Shown in pieces: positions 56,004 to 63,519 of a stretch of 64,000 bases of DNA; positions within the stretch are counted from its first letter, which is position 1, and every line of letters begins with the position of its first letter. The notes beneath the pieces were generated by a model. That model worked only from the letters and a program-made list of their open reading frames with translations, ran no database searches and was not told the DNA's origin. This DNA is from Botryobacter ruber (GTDB taxonomy: Bacteria > Bacteroidota > Bacteroidia > Cytophagales > Hymenobacteraceae): NCBI RefSeq assembly GCF_003347595.2, contig NZ_QCZK02000015.1, forward strand, positions 62,001-126,000, given 5' to 3'. A program made the position numbers and the translations under genes.

Positions 56004-57038
56004 ATGCCAGACCAGGAAAGTAGCTATATCAGGAAAGTAATTACCACTACCTTTATCATAGCGCTTATCGTAGCCGGCATTGTACTGCTCATCTATGCCA
56101 TTCATTTCTTTTTCCTGGTGTTTGCGGGCATTCTGTTTGCGGTGATGCTGCGCGCCATGACCAACTGGATTCACCGGCTCACCCGCTTACCCAAAGGCCT
56201 GGCCCTGGCCTTAGCCAACATTATTTTCTTTGGCGTGATCATTCTGACGGGTGTCATCATTGCCCCCATTATCCGGCAACAGGCGCTGGACATGAGCGTG
56301 ACGCTGCCCGCTGCCATTGGCAAACTGGAGGAGCAACTGGAGAAAACACCCTGGGGTGAGCGGGCGCTGAACGAGGTTTACCTGAGCCAGGACAAGCTGC
56401 TGCCCAATATGGAGGAACTGATCAGCCGTGCCCGGAATATTTTTACCTCTACCATAGGCACGATTGCCAATGTGATGATCATTATTGTAGTGGGAATATT
56501 TTTTGCAGTTGCGCCCATGTATTACCAGCGGAGTTTCGTCAGGCTGTTCCCGCCGCGGCACCGCACCCGGCTCTGGGATGTGATGGAAATCAGCTATCAG
56601 ACCCTGAAATGGTGGATCTTCGGAAAATTGCTTACGATGGTAGTGGTTGGTGTTTTGTGCTGGTTAGGGCTTGCCTTCCTCGGGATAAGGATGGCGCTGG
56701 TGCTGGCGGTGATCGCCTTTTTCCTGGACTTCATTCCGCACATCGGGCCCATTCTCGCTGCGGTACCTGCCGTACTGGTTGCCCTCCTCGACGGGCCAAT
56801 GGCGGCTTTGTATGTGGTTATCCTGTACGTCTCCGTGCAGTCTTTCGAGAGTTATGTGGTATCGCCTATCGTGTTCCAGCAAACTGTTTCTGTGTCGCCG
56901 GTAGCTACGCTGCTTTCCATCGTACTATTCGGCATCCTGGTCGGTCCCATCGGTGTTATCCTGGCGGCGCCGCTGGTTGCCATTTTGCAGATCATCATCA
57001 AAGAGCTTTATATCAAAGACTACCTCGAAAAAGACTGA
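56004..57038 (+). CDS. AI-2E family transporter (PerM/TqsA-like membrane protein)
   Basis: 344 residues from the ATG at 56004 (MPDQESSYIRKVITTTFII). A TTG at 55974 would add ten unlikely residues. About eight membrane helices are arranged two, one, then five, with a soluble stretch near residues 90-140. The conserved region FLDFIPHIGPILAAVPAVLVAL is the family signature. Members export small molecules or act as Na+/H+ antiporters; despite the name, AI-2 transport is shown for few of them. Substrate not known. Convergent with hemA. Confidence 0.9.
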   Translation: MPDQESSYIRKVITTTFIIALIVAGIVLLIYAIHFFFLVFAGILFAVMLRAMTNWIHRLTRLPKGLALALANIIFFGVIILTGVIIAPIIRQQALDMSVTLPAAIGKLEEQLEKTPWGERALNEVYLSQDKLLPNMEELISRARNIFTSTIGTIANVMIIIVVGIFFAVAPMYYQRSFVRLFPPRHRTRLWDVMEISYQTLKWWIFGKLLTMVVVGVLCWLGLAFLGIRMALVLAVIAFFLDFIPHIGPILAAVPAVLVALLDGPMAALYVVILYVSVQSFESYVVSPIVFQQTVSVSPVATLLSIVLFGILVGPIGVILAAPLVAILQIIIKELYIKDYLEKD

Positions 57039-57044
57039 GCTGGG

Positions 57045-57097
57045 GGTTGAATTGTTAAATGGTTGAATTGTTGTAAAAACAGAACCAACAATTAAAC
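57045..57097. repeat. Short direct and inverted repeats between the convergent AI-2E and hemA genes
   Basis: GGTTGAATTGTT occurs at 57045-57056 and 57061-57072. GTTGAATTGTTG (57062-57073) pairs with CAACAATTAAAC (57086-57097) at 11 of 12 positions. It may serve as a weak shared terminator. Confidence 0.5.
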
Positions 57098-57099
57098 AA

Positions 57100-58404
57100 C
57101 TATTTCAGGCGTTCTGCACCAGCCACCACAGCCTCTGCTGCTTTACCATTCTGTTTGTCGAGGCTGAAGAGCGCTGCCAGGCCTTCTATCAGGGTTTCGG
57201 ATTCGCCGCGCTGGCAAGCTGCTTTCAGTTCCATGGCTGGCAGTTTCACAATTTTCTGCAGGATGTTCATGGTAATGTTTTCCACGATCTGCTTTTCCTT
57301 TTCGCCCAGGTTCTTCTGGTAACGGGCCACCTCCTGCTGCCTGATCTGCTCCAGCTGCTGCTTAAACTGCTGAATTGCCGGCGACATAATCATCTCGCGT
57401 GTCCAGGCCTGAAACTCAGCGATTGCCTCCAGGATAATAGTGTCTACCTGTGGGATGGCGGCAATTCTTTTCTCTAAAGCCTCCGATGCTTTATTACGGA
57501 TGCTGTCGATGTTGTACACGCTTGCGCCTGCCAGCAGGTTTATGCTGTTGTCGATGCTGCGGGGCATGGACAAATCAATAAATATTTTATCCGAGCTTAC
57601 GCCCAGTCGCTCAATATCTTCCTTGCTGATGAAAAAGCAGTCGCCGGGCACCGATGAAATGACCACATCCGCTTTCGATATTTCCTCCCACACACTTTCC
57701 CAATACACCGCCGTCGCATTGGTTTGCTGCGCCAGTTCATGTGCTTTGTGGTGGGTGCGGTTGCAAATGACGATATCGCTCAGCGACGATTTCTGGAAAT
57801 TGTCGCACACATTGGCGCCAATCTCCCCTACCCCTATCATGAGTACACGCGGGTTCTCCAGGGCATTGGTCAGCTCCTCAACCAGCTCTACCGTGGCATA
57901 GGACACCGAAGCGGCCCCGTCGCGGAAGGCGGTTTCGTTACACACCCGCTTGTTCGAGAAAAAGATCGTGTGCATGAGCCTGTGCAGGAACGGACCAGCC
58001 ATAGCAGCATCTGCAGCCCAATGATAGGCTTTTTTAACCTGGTTCATGATCTGCATATCGCCCACCACCTGCGACTCGAGCCCAAGGGTAACCCGGAACA
58101 GGTGCTGCACAGCCTTTTCGTGCTGCGTGATGTGCTGGAAATAAGGCAAAAGTTCTTTGGTGGCTGTAATACCTTTTTCTAACGCAATCAGCTTAATCAG
58201 CTCATGCGAATAGTCTTTATCGGCAGCGTAGTAGACTTCTGTACGGTTACAGGTAGAAAGCACCAACACCTCTTTCGCATCTGTTGTCTCTTTTATCTTA
58301 TCGAGCAGGTTCTTACAGGCTATCTCGTTCAGCGCCACGGCTTCACGGATAACGATCGGAGCATTTTTATAAGATAAAGTAAGTGCTTTGAACTGATTTC
58401 GCAT
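57100..58404 (-). CDS. hemA: Glutamyl-tRNA reductase
   Basis: 434 residues from the ATG at 58404 (MRNQFKALTLSYKNAPI). A TTG at 58425 is less likely. The active-site Cys lies in VLSTCNRTEVYYA, followed by the LGLESQVVGDMQI signature and a Rossmann segment RVLMIGVGEIGANV; the dimerisation domain forms the C-terminal third. The enzyme reduces Glu-tRNA to glutamate-1-semialdehyde, the first step of C5 haem biosynthesis. The last 14 residues (KAAEAVVAGAERLK) are encoded by a copy of the REP-like repeat, so the natural end of the protein seems to have been replaced or extended by the repeat. Confidence 0.96.
   Translation of the reverse strand: MRNQFKALTLSYKNAPIVIREAVALNEIACKNLLDKIKETTDAKEVLVLSTCNRTEVYYAADKDYSHELIKLIALEKGITATKELLPYFQHITQHEKAVQHLFRVTLGLESQVVGDMQIMNQVKKAYHWAADAAMAGPFLHRLMHTIFFSNKRVCNETAFRDGAASVSYATVELVEELTNALENPRVLMIGVGEIGANVCDNFQKSSLSDIVICNRTHHKAHELAQQTNATAVYWESVWEEISKADVVISSVPGDCFFISKEDIERLGVSSDKIFIDLSMPRSIDNSINLLAGASVYNIDSIRNKASEALEKRIAAIPQVDTIILEAIAEFQAWTREMIMSPAIQQFKQQLEQIRQQEVARYQKNLGEKEKQIVENITMNILQKIVKLPAMELKAACQRGESETLIEGLAALFSLDKQNGKAAEAVVAGAERLK
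57112..57142 (-). repeat. REP-like dispersed repeat, copy 15, inside the 3' end of hemA
   Basis: Read in the hemA sense it is a forward copy (CAGAGGCTGTGGTGGCTGGT core), translated as AAEAVVAGAE. It is the only copy found within a real gene. Confidence 0.8.
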
Positions 58405-58493
58405 TTTTTTCTTTTCAAATTCCAATACAAAGTTCCGGAACTTGAGCAGAAAAAAATATGACGTAAGTCAGTTTTGGCAGAGATTATTATCAG

Positions 58494-58524
58494 CAGGAGT
58501 GGCTATGGTGGCAGGTGCTGCCAA
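58494..58524 (+). repeat. REP-like dispersed repeat, copy 16
   Basis: Forward copy, shortened by three bases in the head (GGAGTGGCTATGGTGGCAGG). It lies between the hemA start and the end of the signalling operon. Confidence 0.8.
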
Positions 58525-58549
58525 GATTGGAGGGGGTTCAGGTGAAGAA

Positions 58550-58584
58550 TTTTCCCTTTGGAGATGATGCTTCCAAAGGGAAAA
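58550..58584 (-). terminator. Terminator of the PAS-kinase/CRP signalling operon
   Basis: A perfect 13-bp stem, TTTTCCCTTTGGA (58550-58562) with TCCAAAGGGAAAA (58572-58584), flanked by a further GAAGA/TCTTC pair, 14 bp past the minus-strand stop. Confidence 0.87.
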
Positions 58585-58598
58585 TCTTCGTCTGCAAA

Positions 58599-59657
58599 TT
58601 AGTTACGCATGTTCACCAGCTTCTGCCGGTTCAGAATGGTAATTTTGCTGCCCTGGCTCTCGACCAGCTTTTCGTCTTTGAAATCGGCCAGGGTGCGGAT
58701 TACGGTTTCTTTTGAAGCACCCACAATGCTGGCCAGGTCTTCGCGGGAAATGTTGATCACGGTATGATCGTCTTCCTGCTGGTATTGCTTTTCTACGAGC
58801 AGCAGCGCTTCGGCTACCCGCTTGCGCACCGAGTTGTAAGCCAATTTCAGCAGGCGCTCTTCGCGGTCGGCTAGGTTATCCGATAAGATCTTGATAAACT
58901 TGTTGGCCACATCGCGGTTCTGGTAGAGCAGCGAAAAGAAGTCTTCTTTCGGAATCACGTAAACCTCGGAATCTTCCAGGGCCACAGCCGATTCGCGGTA
59001 GGACTTTTCTTCCAGCAGGTCGAGGTAGCCGATAAAGTCGCCCTCTTTGTAAATGTTGGTGATATATTCCCTTCCTTCCTCGTTCGATTTGTAATTTTTC
59101 ACCTTACCCTTGTTCAGGAAAAACAGGGAGTTGGGGCGGTTTCCTTCCAGGTAGAGGATGCTCTTTTTCTTGAAGTGCGTGATTTTCCGGTTATCCGAGA
59201 TCAGCTTTTCGAGTTCTTCATACCCTTTGGCTTCCTGGATAAAGGCATTCAGTCCCTCCACATTCTTCTGGAAGTCGGCCCGCAGGATCTCGTTTTTCTT
59301 GAGGCGCATCTCGATGGCATCCAGCAGTTCGAGGTCGTCGAACGGCTTGATCAGGTAATCGTCAGCGCCCAGGTTCATGCCTTTGCGGAAGTCTTCTTTC
59401 TCCGATTTGGCTGTCAGGAAGATAAACGGGATACCGGAGGTTTCCGGGCTTTTGCTGAGCATGTGCAGCACGCCATAGCCATCGAGCTGCGGCATCATGA
59501 TATCGCAGATAATAAGATCGGGCTTTTCTTTTTTAGCCTTCTCCACCCCTACTTTTCCGTTTTCGGCCTGCAGCACTTCATAGTTTGCCAGCGACAGAAT
59601 TTCAGCCGTGTTTTCTCTTATTTCCTGGTTGTCCTCTATCAGTAATATTTTTTTCAT
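58599..59657 (-). CDS. Response regulator with receiver and CRP/FNR-type DNA-binding domain
   Basis: 352 residues. The receiver (1-122) has Asp52 (LIICDIMMPQLDG) and Lys in YLIKPFD. A helical linker (122-155) leads to a cyclic-nucleotide-binding-type beta barrel (about 160-265; YLEGNRPNSLFFLNKGKVK, ITNIYKEGDFIGYLDLL). A winged HTH follows (about 275-352; NISREDLASIVGASKETVIR). The REC-CRP fusion links phosphotransfer directly to transcription. It is the last gene of the operon and starts 3 bp after the kinase. Whether the barrel binds a nucleotide is unclear, as the usual cAMP-contact RxS motif is not seen. Confidence 0.92.
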   Translation of the reverse strand: MKKILLIEDNQEIRENTAEILSLANYEVLQAENGKVGVEKAKKEKPDLIICDIMMPQLDGYGVLHMLSKSPETSGIPFIFLTAKSEKEDFRKGMNLGADDYLIKPFDDLELLDAIEMRLKKNEILRADFQKNVEGLNAFIQEAKGYEELEKLISDNRKITHFKKKSILYLEGNRPNSLFFLNKGKVKNYKSNEEGREYITNIYKEGDFIGYLDLLEEKSYRESAVALEDSEVYVIPKEDFFSLLYQNRDVANKFIKILSDNLADREERLLKLAYNSVRKRVAEALLLVEKQYQQEDDHTVINISREDLASIVGASKETVIRTLADFKDEKLVESQGSKITILNRQKLVNMRN

Positions 59658-59660
59658 GTT

Positions 59661-60887
59661 TTAAGCCTTATTGGGGAATGTTATGATGAACGTAGTACCT
59701 TTTTCCGGTTCGCTTTCGAACTGCAGGGTACCTTTCATAATCTCGACATACTTTTTAACGATATTCAATCCAAGTCCGGTTCCTTGTATGTTAGTTACGT
59801 TGTGTGCCCTGAAAAACGGCGTAAACAGGTGCTCCTGGTCGGCTTTGGGAATACCGATACCTTCGTCCTGCACCATCAGCTGAATTTTATCAGGCGAAAT
59901 TTCGGTAGTGAAATAAATGTTTTTGCCCTCGCCCGAATACTTGCTCGCATTCGACAGCAGGTTCAGGCAGATGTTTTTGAGCAGCTGTTTATCCAAATTC
60001 ACCGTTACCTGCTCGCCCAGGTGTTTGTAATGGATTTGCTGCCCCAGCTTTATCTGGCTCTGCATCTCGTCGGCCACTTCGGCGGCAAATGCAGCCAGGT
60101 CGAAGGAAGTAGGTACGTTGTAAATCTTCCCTTCCTCGATGCGGCTGATGGAGAGGAAGTCGTTGAGAATGGTGGTCAGGTTACTCACCGAGGATTTGAT
60201 CCGTTCCACGTGCTTCTGCCTTTTCTCGTCGTCTTCCGTGTCTTTGTACTTCCCGATCAGCGAAGCCGAGGAAAGCACTGTACTCAGTGGCGTGCGAAAC
60301 TCGTGCGAGGCAATAGTTACAAACCGCGACTTGAGCTCGTTCAGTTCCTTCTCTTTCTGCAGCGCCTTCCTGATTTTCTGCTGCGCCTCAAATAAGCTCC
60401 TGTTGGTGTGCTCCAGTTTGCGGATAGCTTCTGCCAGTTCCTGCGTGCGTTCCTGCACACGTTGCTCCAGTTCGGTGTTCAGTTTCTGGATTTCGGCCAG
60501 GCTCTTGGCGTGCTCGATGCTGTAACGGATAGCCCGCTCCAGGTCGAACGGGTTAAAGGTTCCTTTTACAAGGTAATCCAGGGCGCCTGCCCGCATCGCC
60601 TTTTCGTCGGTTTCGAGGTCGCTCTGGCCGGTCAGCAAAATAAAAGGAGCCATAGAACCTTCTTCCACCGCTTTGGTGATCAGCTCCAGCCCGTTGTGTG
60701 CCCCCAGGTGATAGTCCACCAGGTAAATATCGTGCTTGTCCTGTTTTATCTGTTCCAGGGCATTGGTAAAGGAAGAAGACCAGTCCAGGTTATAGTTCCG
60801 GCCCGGAATATCCTCCATAATATCTCTGGTGATGATAAAGTCATCCTCATCGTCATCTACCAACAGAACTTTTATTTTATGTGGCAT
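59661..60887 (-). CDS. Receiver-histidine kinase hybrid (REC at N-terminus)
   Basis: 408 residues, soluble. The receiver domain is first (1-125; Asp58 in IYLVDYHLG, Lys in DYLVKGTF). A long coiled coil (about 125-190) leads to HisKA with the phosphorylated His in IASHEFRTPLS near residue 200, and HATPase_c (about 290-405; NLLSNASKYS, DEGIGIP, GTGLGLNIVKKYVE). Because the receiver is N-terminal, it is likely to control the kinase on receiving phosphate from another protein, such as the PAS kinase of this operon. Starts 63 bp after the stop of the small receiver gene. Confidence 0.93.
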   Translation of the reverse strand: MPHKIKVLLVDDDEDDFIITRDIMEDIPGRNYNLDWSSSFTNALEQIKQDKHDIYLVDYHLGAHNGLELITKAVEEGSMAPFILLTGQSDLETDEKAMRAGALDYLVKGTFNPFDLERAIRYSIEHAKSLAEIQKLNTELEQRVQERTQELAEAIRKLEHTNRSLFEAQQKIRKALQKEKELNELKSRFVTIASHEFRTPLSTVLSSASLIGKYKDTEDDEKRQKHVERIKSSVSNLTTILNDFLSISRIEEGKIYNVPTSFDLAAFAAEVADEMQSQIKLGQQIHYKHLGEQVTVNLDKQLLKNICLNLLSNASKYSGEGKNIYFTTEISPDKIQLMVQDEGIGIPKADQEHLFTPFFRAHNVTNIQGTGLGLNIVKKYVEIMKGTLQFESEPEKGTTFIITFPNKA

Positions 60888-60950
60888 CGAATCGATAGGC
60901 TATAAAAATTTATTTCGGCATAAGCCGGGTTATCGGTTTGATTTTTTCAG

Positions 60951-61406
60951 TCAGGGTTTGGGCAATTCTACAATTTCGAACCAGTACTTGCTCAGGGTCC
61001 GCATCACATCCACCAGCGCCGAAAAGGTTACCGGTTTTGCGATGAATGAGCTAACCCCCAGGTCGTAGGTCCGCAGGATATCTTCTTCGGCTTTGGAAGT
61101 GGTAAGTACTACCACCGGTATAACACGCAGGTGTTCATCGGCTTTAATTTCTTTCAGCGCTTCGCGGCCATCTTTTTTAGGCATATTCAGGTCGAGCAGG
61201 ATCAGGCCCGGGGTTGGATACTTGTCCTTGTCGGAAAACCGCCCGCGATTGTGCAGGTAATCCATCAGTTCTTCGCCATTCTCCACGAAATGCATTTTGT
61301 TCGTGAGGCGGCTCTCTTCCAGTGCCTCTTTTACCAGCATGCGGTCTTCGGCATCGTCGTCGGCAATTAGTATCACAATTGTTCTCTTACTATTATTAGG
61401 ACTCAT
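60951..61406 (-). CDS. Single-domain response regulator (Rcp1-like)
   Basis: 151 residues from the ATG at 61406 (MSPNNSKRTIVILIADDDAE). The longer open frame overlaps the upstream kinase and is not used. It is a receiver with an extended loop before Asp72 (LILLDLNMPKKDG) and Lys in FIAKPVTF, typical of Rcp1-like regulators paired with bacteriophytochrome or PAS kinases. It has no output domain. It starts 8 bp after the PAS kinase stop, so the upstream kinase is the likely phosphodonor. Confidence 0.92.
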   Translation of the reverse strand: MSPNNSKRTIVILIADDDAEDRMLVKEALEESRLTNKMHFVENGEELMDYLHNRGRFSDKDKYPTPGLILLDLNMPKKDGREALKEIKADEHLRVIPVVVLTTSKAEEDILRTYDLGVSSFIAKPVTFSALVDVMRTLSKYWFEIVELPKP

Positions 61407-61414
61407 ATGAAGTA

Positions 61415-62977
61415 TTATTTTTCTTCCTGAAAGTGTTTTTTTGCTAAGGTAACAATAAAGTGCGCACCCACACCAGGCTGGCTGCGTGCCGTAATATCGC
61501 CCCCATGCCGGATGGCAATTTTGCGGCAAATGGCCAGCCCGATACCGGACCCTTCGTACTTCTGCCCCTCCAGCCGCTGGAAAATGTGGAAGATGCGGTC
61601 CAGGTACTTTTCGTCGAAGCCAATCCCATTATCTTCTACGTGGATTTCGAGCAGTTCATCGCCGGGTGTAGCGGTCAGGTGCGCTTTTGGCTGCAGGTGT
61701 TTGGCATAGATATTAATTACAGGGGGCACCTGCTCTTTCCGGAATTTGATGGCATTGCTGATCAGGTTCTGGAATAGCTGCCGCATCTGGGTTGGCTCGG
61801 CATCGATTACCGGCAAGGGAGAACGGTTAACAACGGTGCCCGTCTGCTCGATGGTGATCTCCAGGTCCGACAACACTTCCGTCAGAACCACATCAAGGTT
61901 CACCTCTACAAAAGGCTTCGCTTTGGAAGTTACCCTCGAAAACTCCAGCAGGTCGTTGATGAGGTTCTGCATCCGCGACGAAGCATTGAGCATCCGGTCG
62001 ATATAATCTCTTCCCTGCTCGCTCAGAGTGTCGTACTCTTTTGTTTTGAGGCGGTCGCCAAAGGCTTGTATCTTGCGGAGCGGCTCCTGCAAATCGTGCG
62101 ACGATACATAGGCAAAATCCTGCAGTTCGCGGTTGCTGCGTTCCAGTTCGGCAGCATAGCGCCGCAGGCGTTCCTCGTTCAGCTTCTGCTGCGTAATGTC
62201 ATGCACAAAACCGGTGTATACTGTCCGCCCGCCCAGCACCACCTCGCTCACACTCAGGAAGAACGGAAACACCGTACCATCTTTGCGCAGCCCGGAAACT
62301 TCGCGCCCGATGCCTATAATGCGCTTTTCGCCGGTTTCCTGGTAGTGCCGCATGTAACCATCGTGGCGGCTGCTGTCGGGTTCAGGCATCAGCATGTTAA
62401 TGCTCCTGCCCAGCAGTTCAGCCGGATCATAACCAAATAGTTTGGCCGCAGACGGATTCACCATTTCGATCATGCCGCGGGTATCGATGGTAATAATGCC
62501 ATCCACGGCAGCCTGAATAATAGAATTTATTTTGCTTTCGCTTTCCCGCAGGGCCAGTTCGGCCTTCTTCAGCTGCGTGATGTCGTGCACAATGCCGGTA
62601 AAGATCAGTTTATCGCGCAGCTTTACCTCGCTAATGCTCAGCAGGAACGGAAAGGTGGTGCCGTCTTTTTTCAGACCAAGTACCTCACGCCCTTTGCCGA
62701 TTATTTTGGCTTCACCGGTTCGCAGGTAATTGGCAATATACCCGTCATGCCGGCTGTGGTCGGGCTCGGGCATCAGCATACTCACGTTCTTCCCCAGTAC
62801 TTCCTCCGGCTGATAACCAAAGATACGGGCAGCAGCAGGATTCACCGTTTCCATAATGCCGTGGCTGTCGATGGTGATAATCCCATCAATCGCGGTATCG
62901 ATAATGGCTTGTAACCTGGACCGGTTTTCAGCTCCCTGGTCGGAGTTATGCAAAGAATCTTCCAAGTGTGTGGTCAT
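61415..62977 (-). CDS. Tandem-PAS sensor histidine kinase, FixL-like
   Basis: 520 residues, no membrane segment. Two PAS domains (about 20-138 and 148-266) are closely alike. Each has MPEPDxSRHDGY followed by IIGxGRE. By comparison with FixL, His77 and His205 fall at the haem-ligand position, and Arg97 and Arg225, exactly 20 residues on, at the distal O2-contacting position. Then come HisKA with His294 (YVSSHDLQEPLRK) and HATPase_c (NLISNAIKF, DNGIGFD, GSGIGLAICRKI). It is the first gene of the operon and may sense oxygen or another gas. Haem binding is an inference; the HDGY motif also occurs in PAS domains without haem. Confidence 0.93.
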   Translation of the reverse strand: MTTHLEDSLHNSDQGAENRSRLQAIIDTAIDGIITIDSHGIMETVNPAAARIFGYQPEEVLGKNVSMLMPEPDHSRHDGYIANYLRTGEAKIIGKGREVLGLKKDGTTFPFLLSISEVKLRDKLIFTGIVHDITQLKKAELALRESESKINSIIQAAVDGIITIDTRGMIEMVNPSAAKLFGYDPAELLGRSINMLMPEPDSSRHDGYMRHYQETGEKRIIGIGREVSGLRKDGTVFPFFLSVSEVVLGGRTVYTGFVHDITQQKLNEERLRRYAAELERSNRELQDFAYVSSHDLQEPLRKIQAFGDRLKTKEYDTLSEQGRDYIDRMLNASSRMQNLINDLLEFSRVTSKAKPFVEVNLDVVLTEVLSDLEITIEQTGTVVNRSPLPVIDAEPTQMRQLFQNLISNAIKFRKEQVPPVINIYAKHLQPKAHLTATPGDELLEIHVEDNGIGFDEKYLDRIFHIFQRLEGQKYEGSGIGLAICRKIAIRHGGDITARSQPGVGAHFIVTLAKKHFQEEK

Positions 62978-63100
62978 AAGCTAAATATAGTCACTCCCAA
63001 AGCAAAGGCAAAATTATAGCGAAGTTTATGTTTTCAATTACGAATAGCAGGCTGATTTAAAATTATACTGCGGCAGCTGTTCGTTGGCTTAAAGGTACTA

Positions 63101-63263
63101 AGAGCATGTATAAATTCCGTCCTTTGCGCTGCAAATTGCCCGGAAAGGAACCTGACTTCATATTTTTCTCGCACCATAGCGCTGCTATGCTGCTCAAAAA
63201 ACATTTCGTCAGAACCCTTCCCGAACAATTTTCGCTTGCAAAAACGAAATTTAAACATACTCT
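63101..63263. mobile_element. 163-bp MITE-like element
   Basis: The ends are imperfect inverted repeats: AGAGCATGTATAAATTCCG at the left, and the right end inverted reads AGAGTATGTTTAAATTTCG. It has no coding capacity. The 68-bp element at 42359-42426 is the same sequence, inverted, with about 95 bp missing from the middle. The mobilising transposase is not in the window. Confidence 0.75.
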
Positions 63264-63319
63264 AATTGTTTCGGGATGCCAAACAGCTTCTGGCAGCACA
63301 GCGACAGGATATTTTTCAT

Positions 63320-63352
63320 TTCTGCAGCTGCCACCATAGCCTCTGCTGCTCC
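63320..63352 (-). repeat. REP-like dispersed repeat, copy 17
   Basis: Reverse copy; inverted, it begins GGAGCAGCAGAGGCTATGGT and has the same extra AGC in the head as copy 14. Confidence 0.85.
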
Positions 63353-63519
63353 TTGCTGTTGCAGTTTGCCCTGTCGCCATGGCTGCCGCTGCTTTTTGTG
63401 TACCAGTGTTGCAGGCAGCCCGCTTCCCATCGCCAGAACCTATCGCACAGCATACAATTTCACTGGAAAGAAAAACTTTCCGAGTTTCCGTCAAGTATCT
63501 CTAAATAAAACCAACGCGC

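Larger units (their letters stand above)
62978..63519. other. Intergenic region with a MITE-like element and a REP-like repeat
   Basis: 542 bp between divergent genes. It holds the 163-bp MITE-like element (63101-63263) and REP-like copy 17 (63320-63352), with a possible second worn copy near 63370-63398. No supported gene. Confidence 0.7.

Noticed and set aside
60951..61529. 192-codon version of the single-domain response regulator
   Set aside because: The extra 41 residues overlap the end of the kinase gene and are not receiver-like; the ATG at 61406 gives a standard N-terminus.
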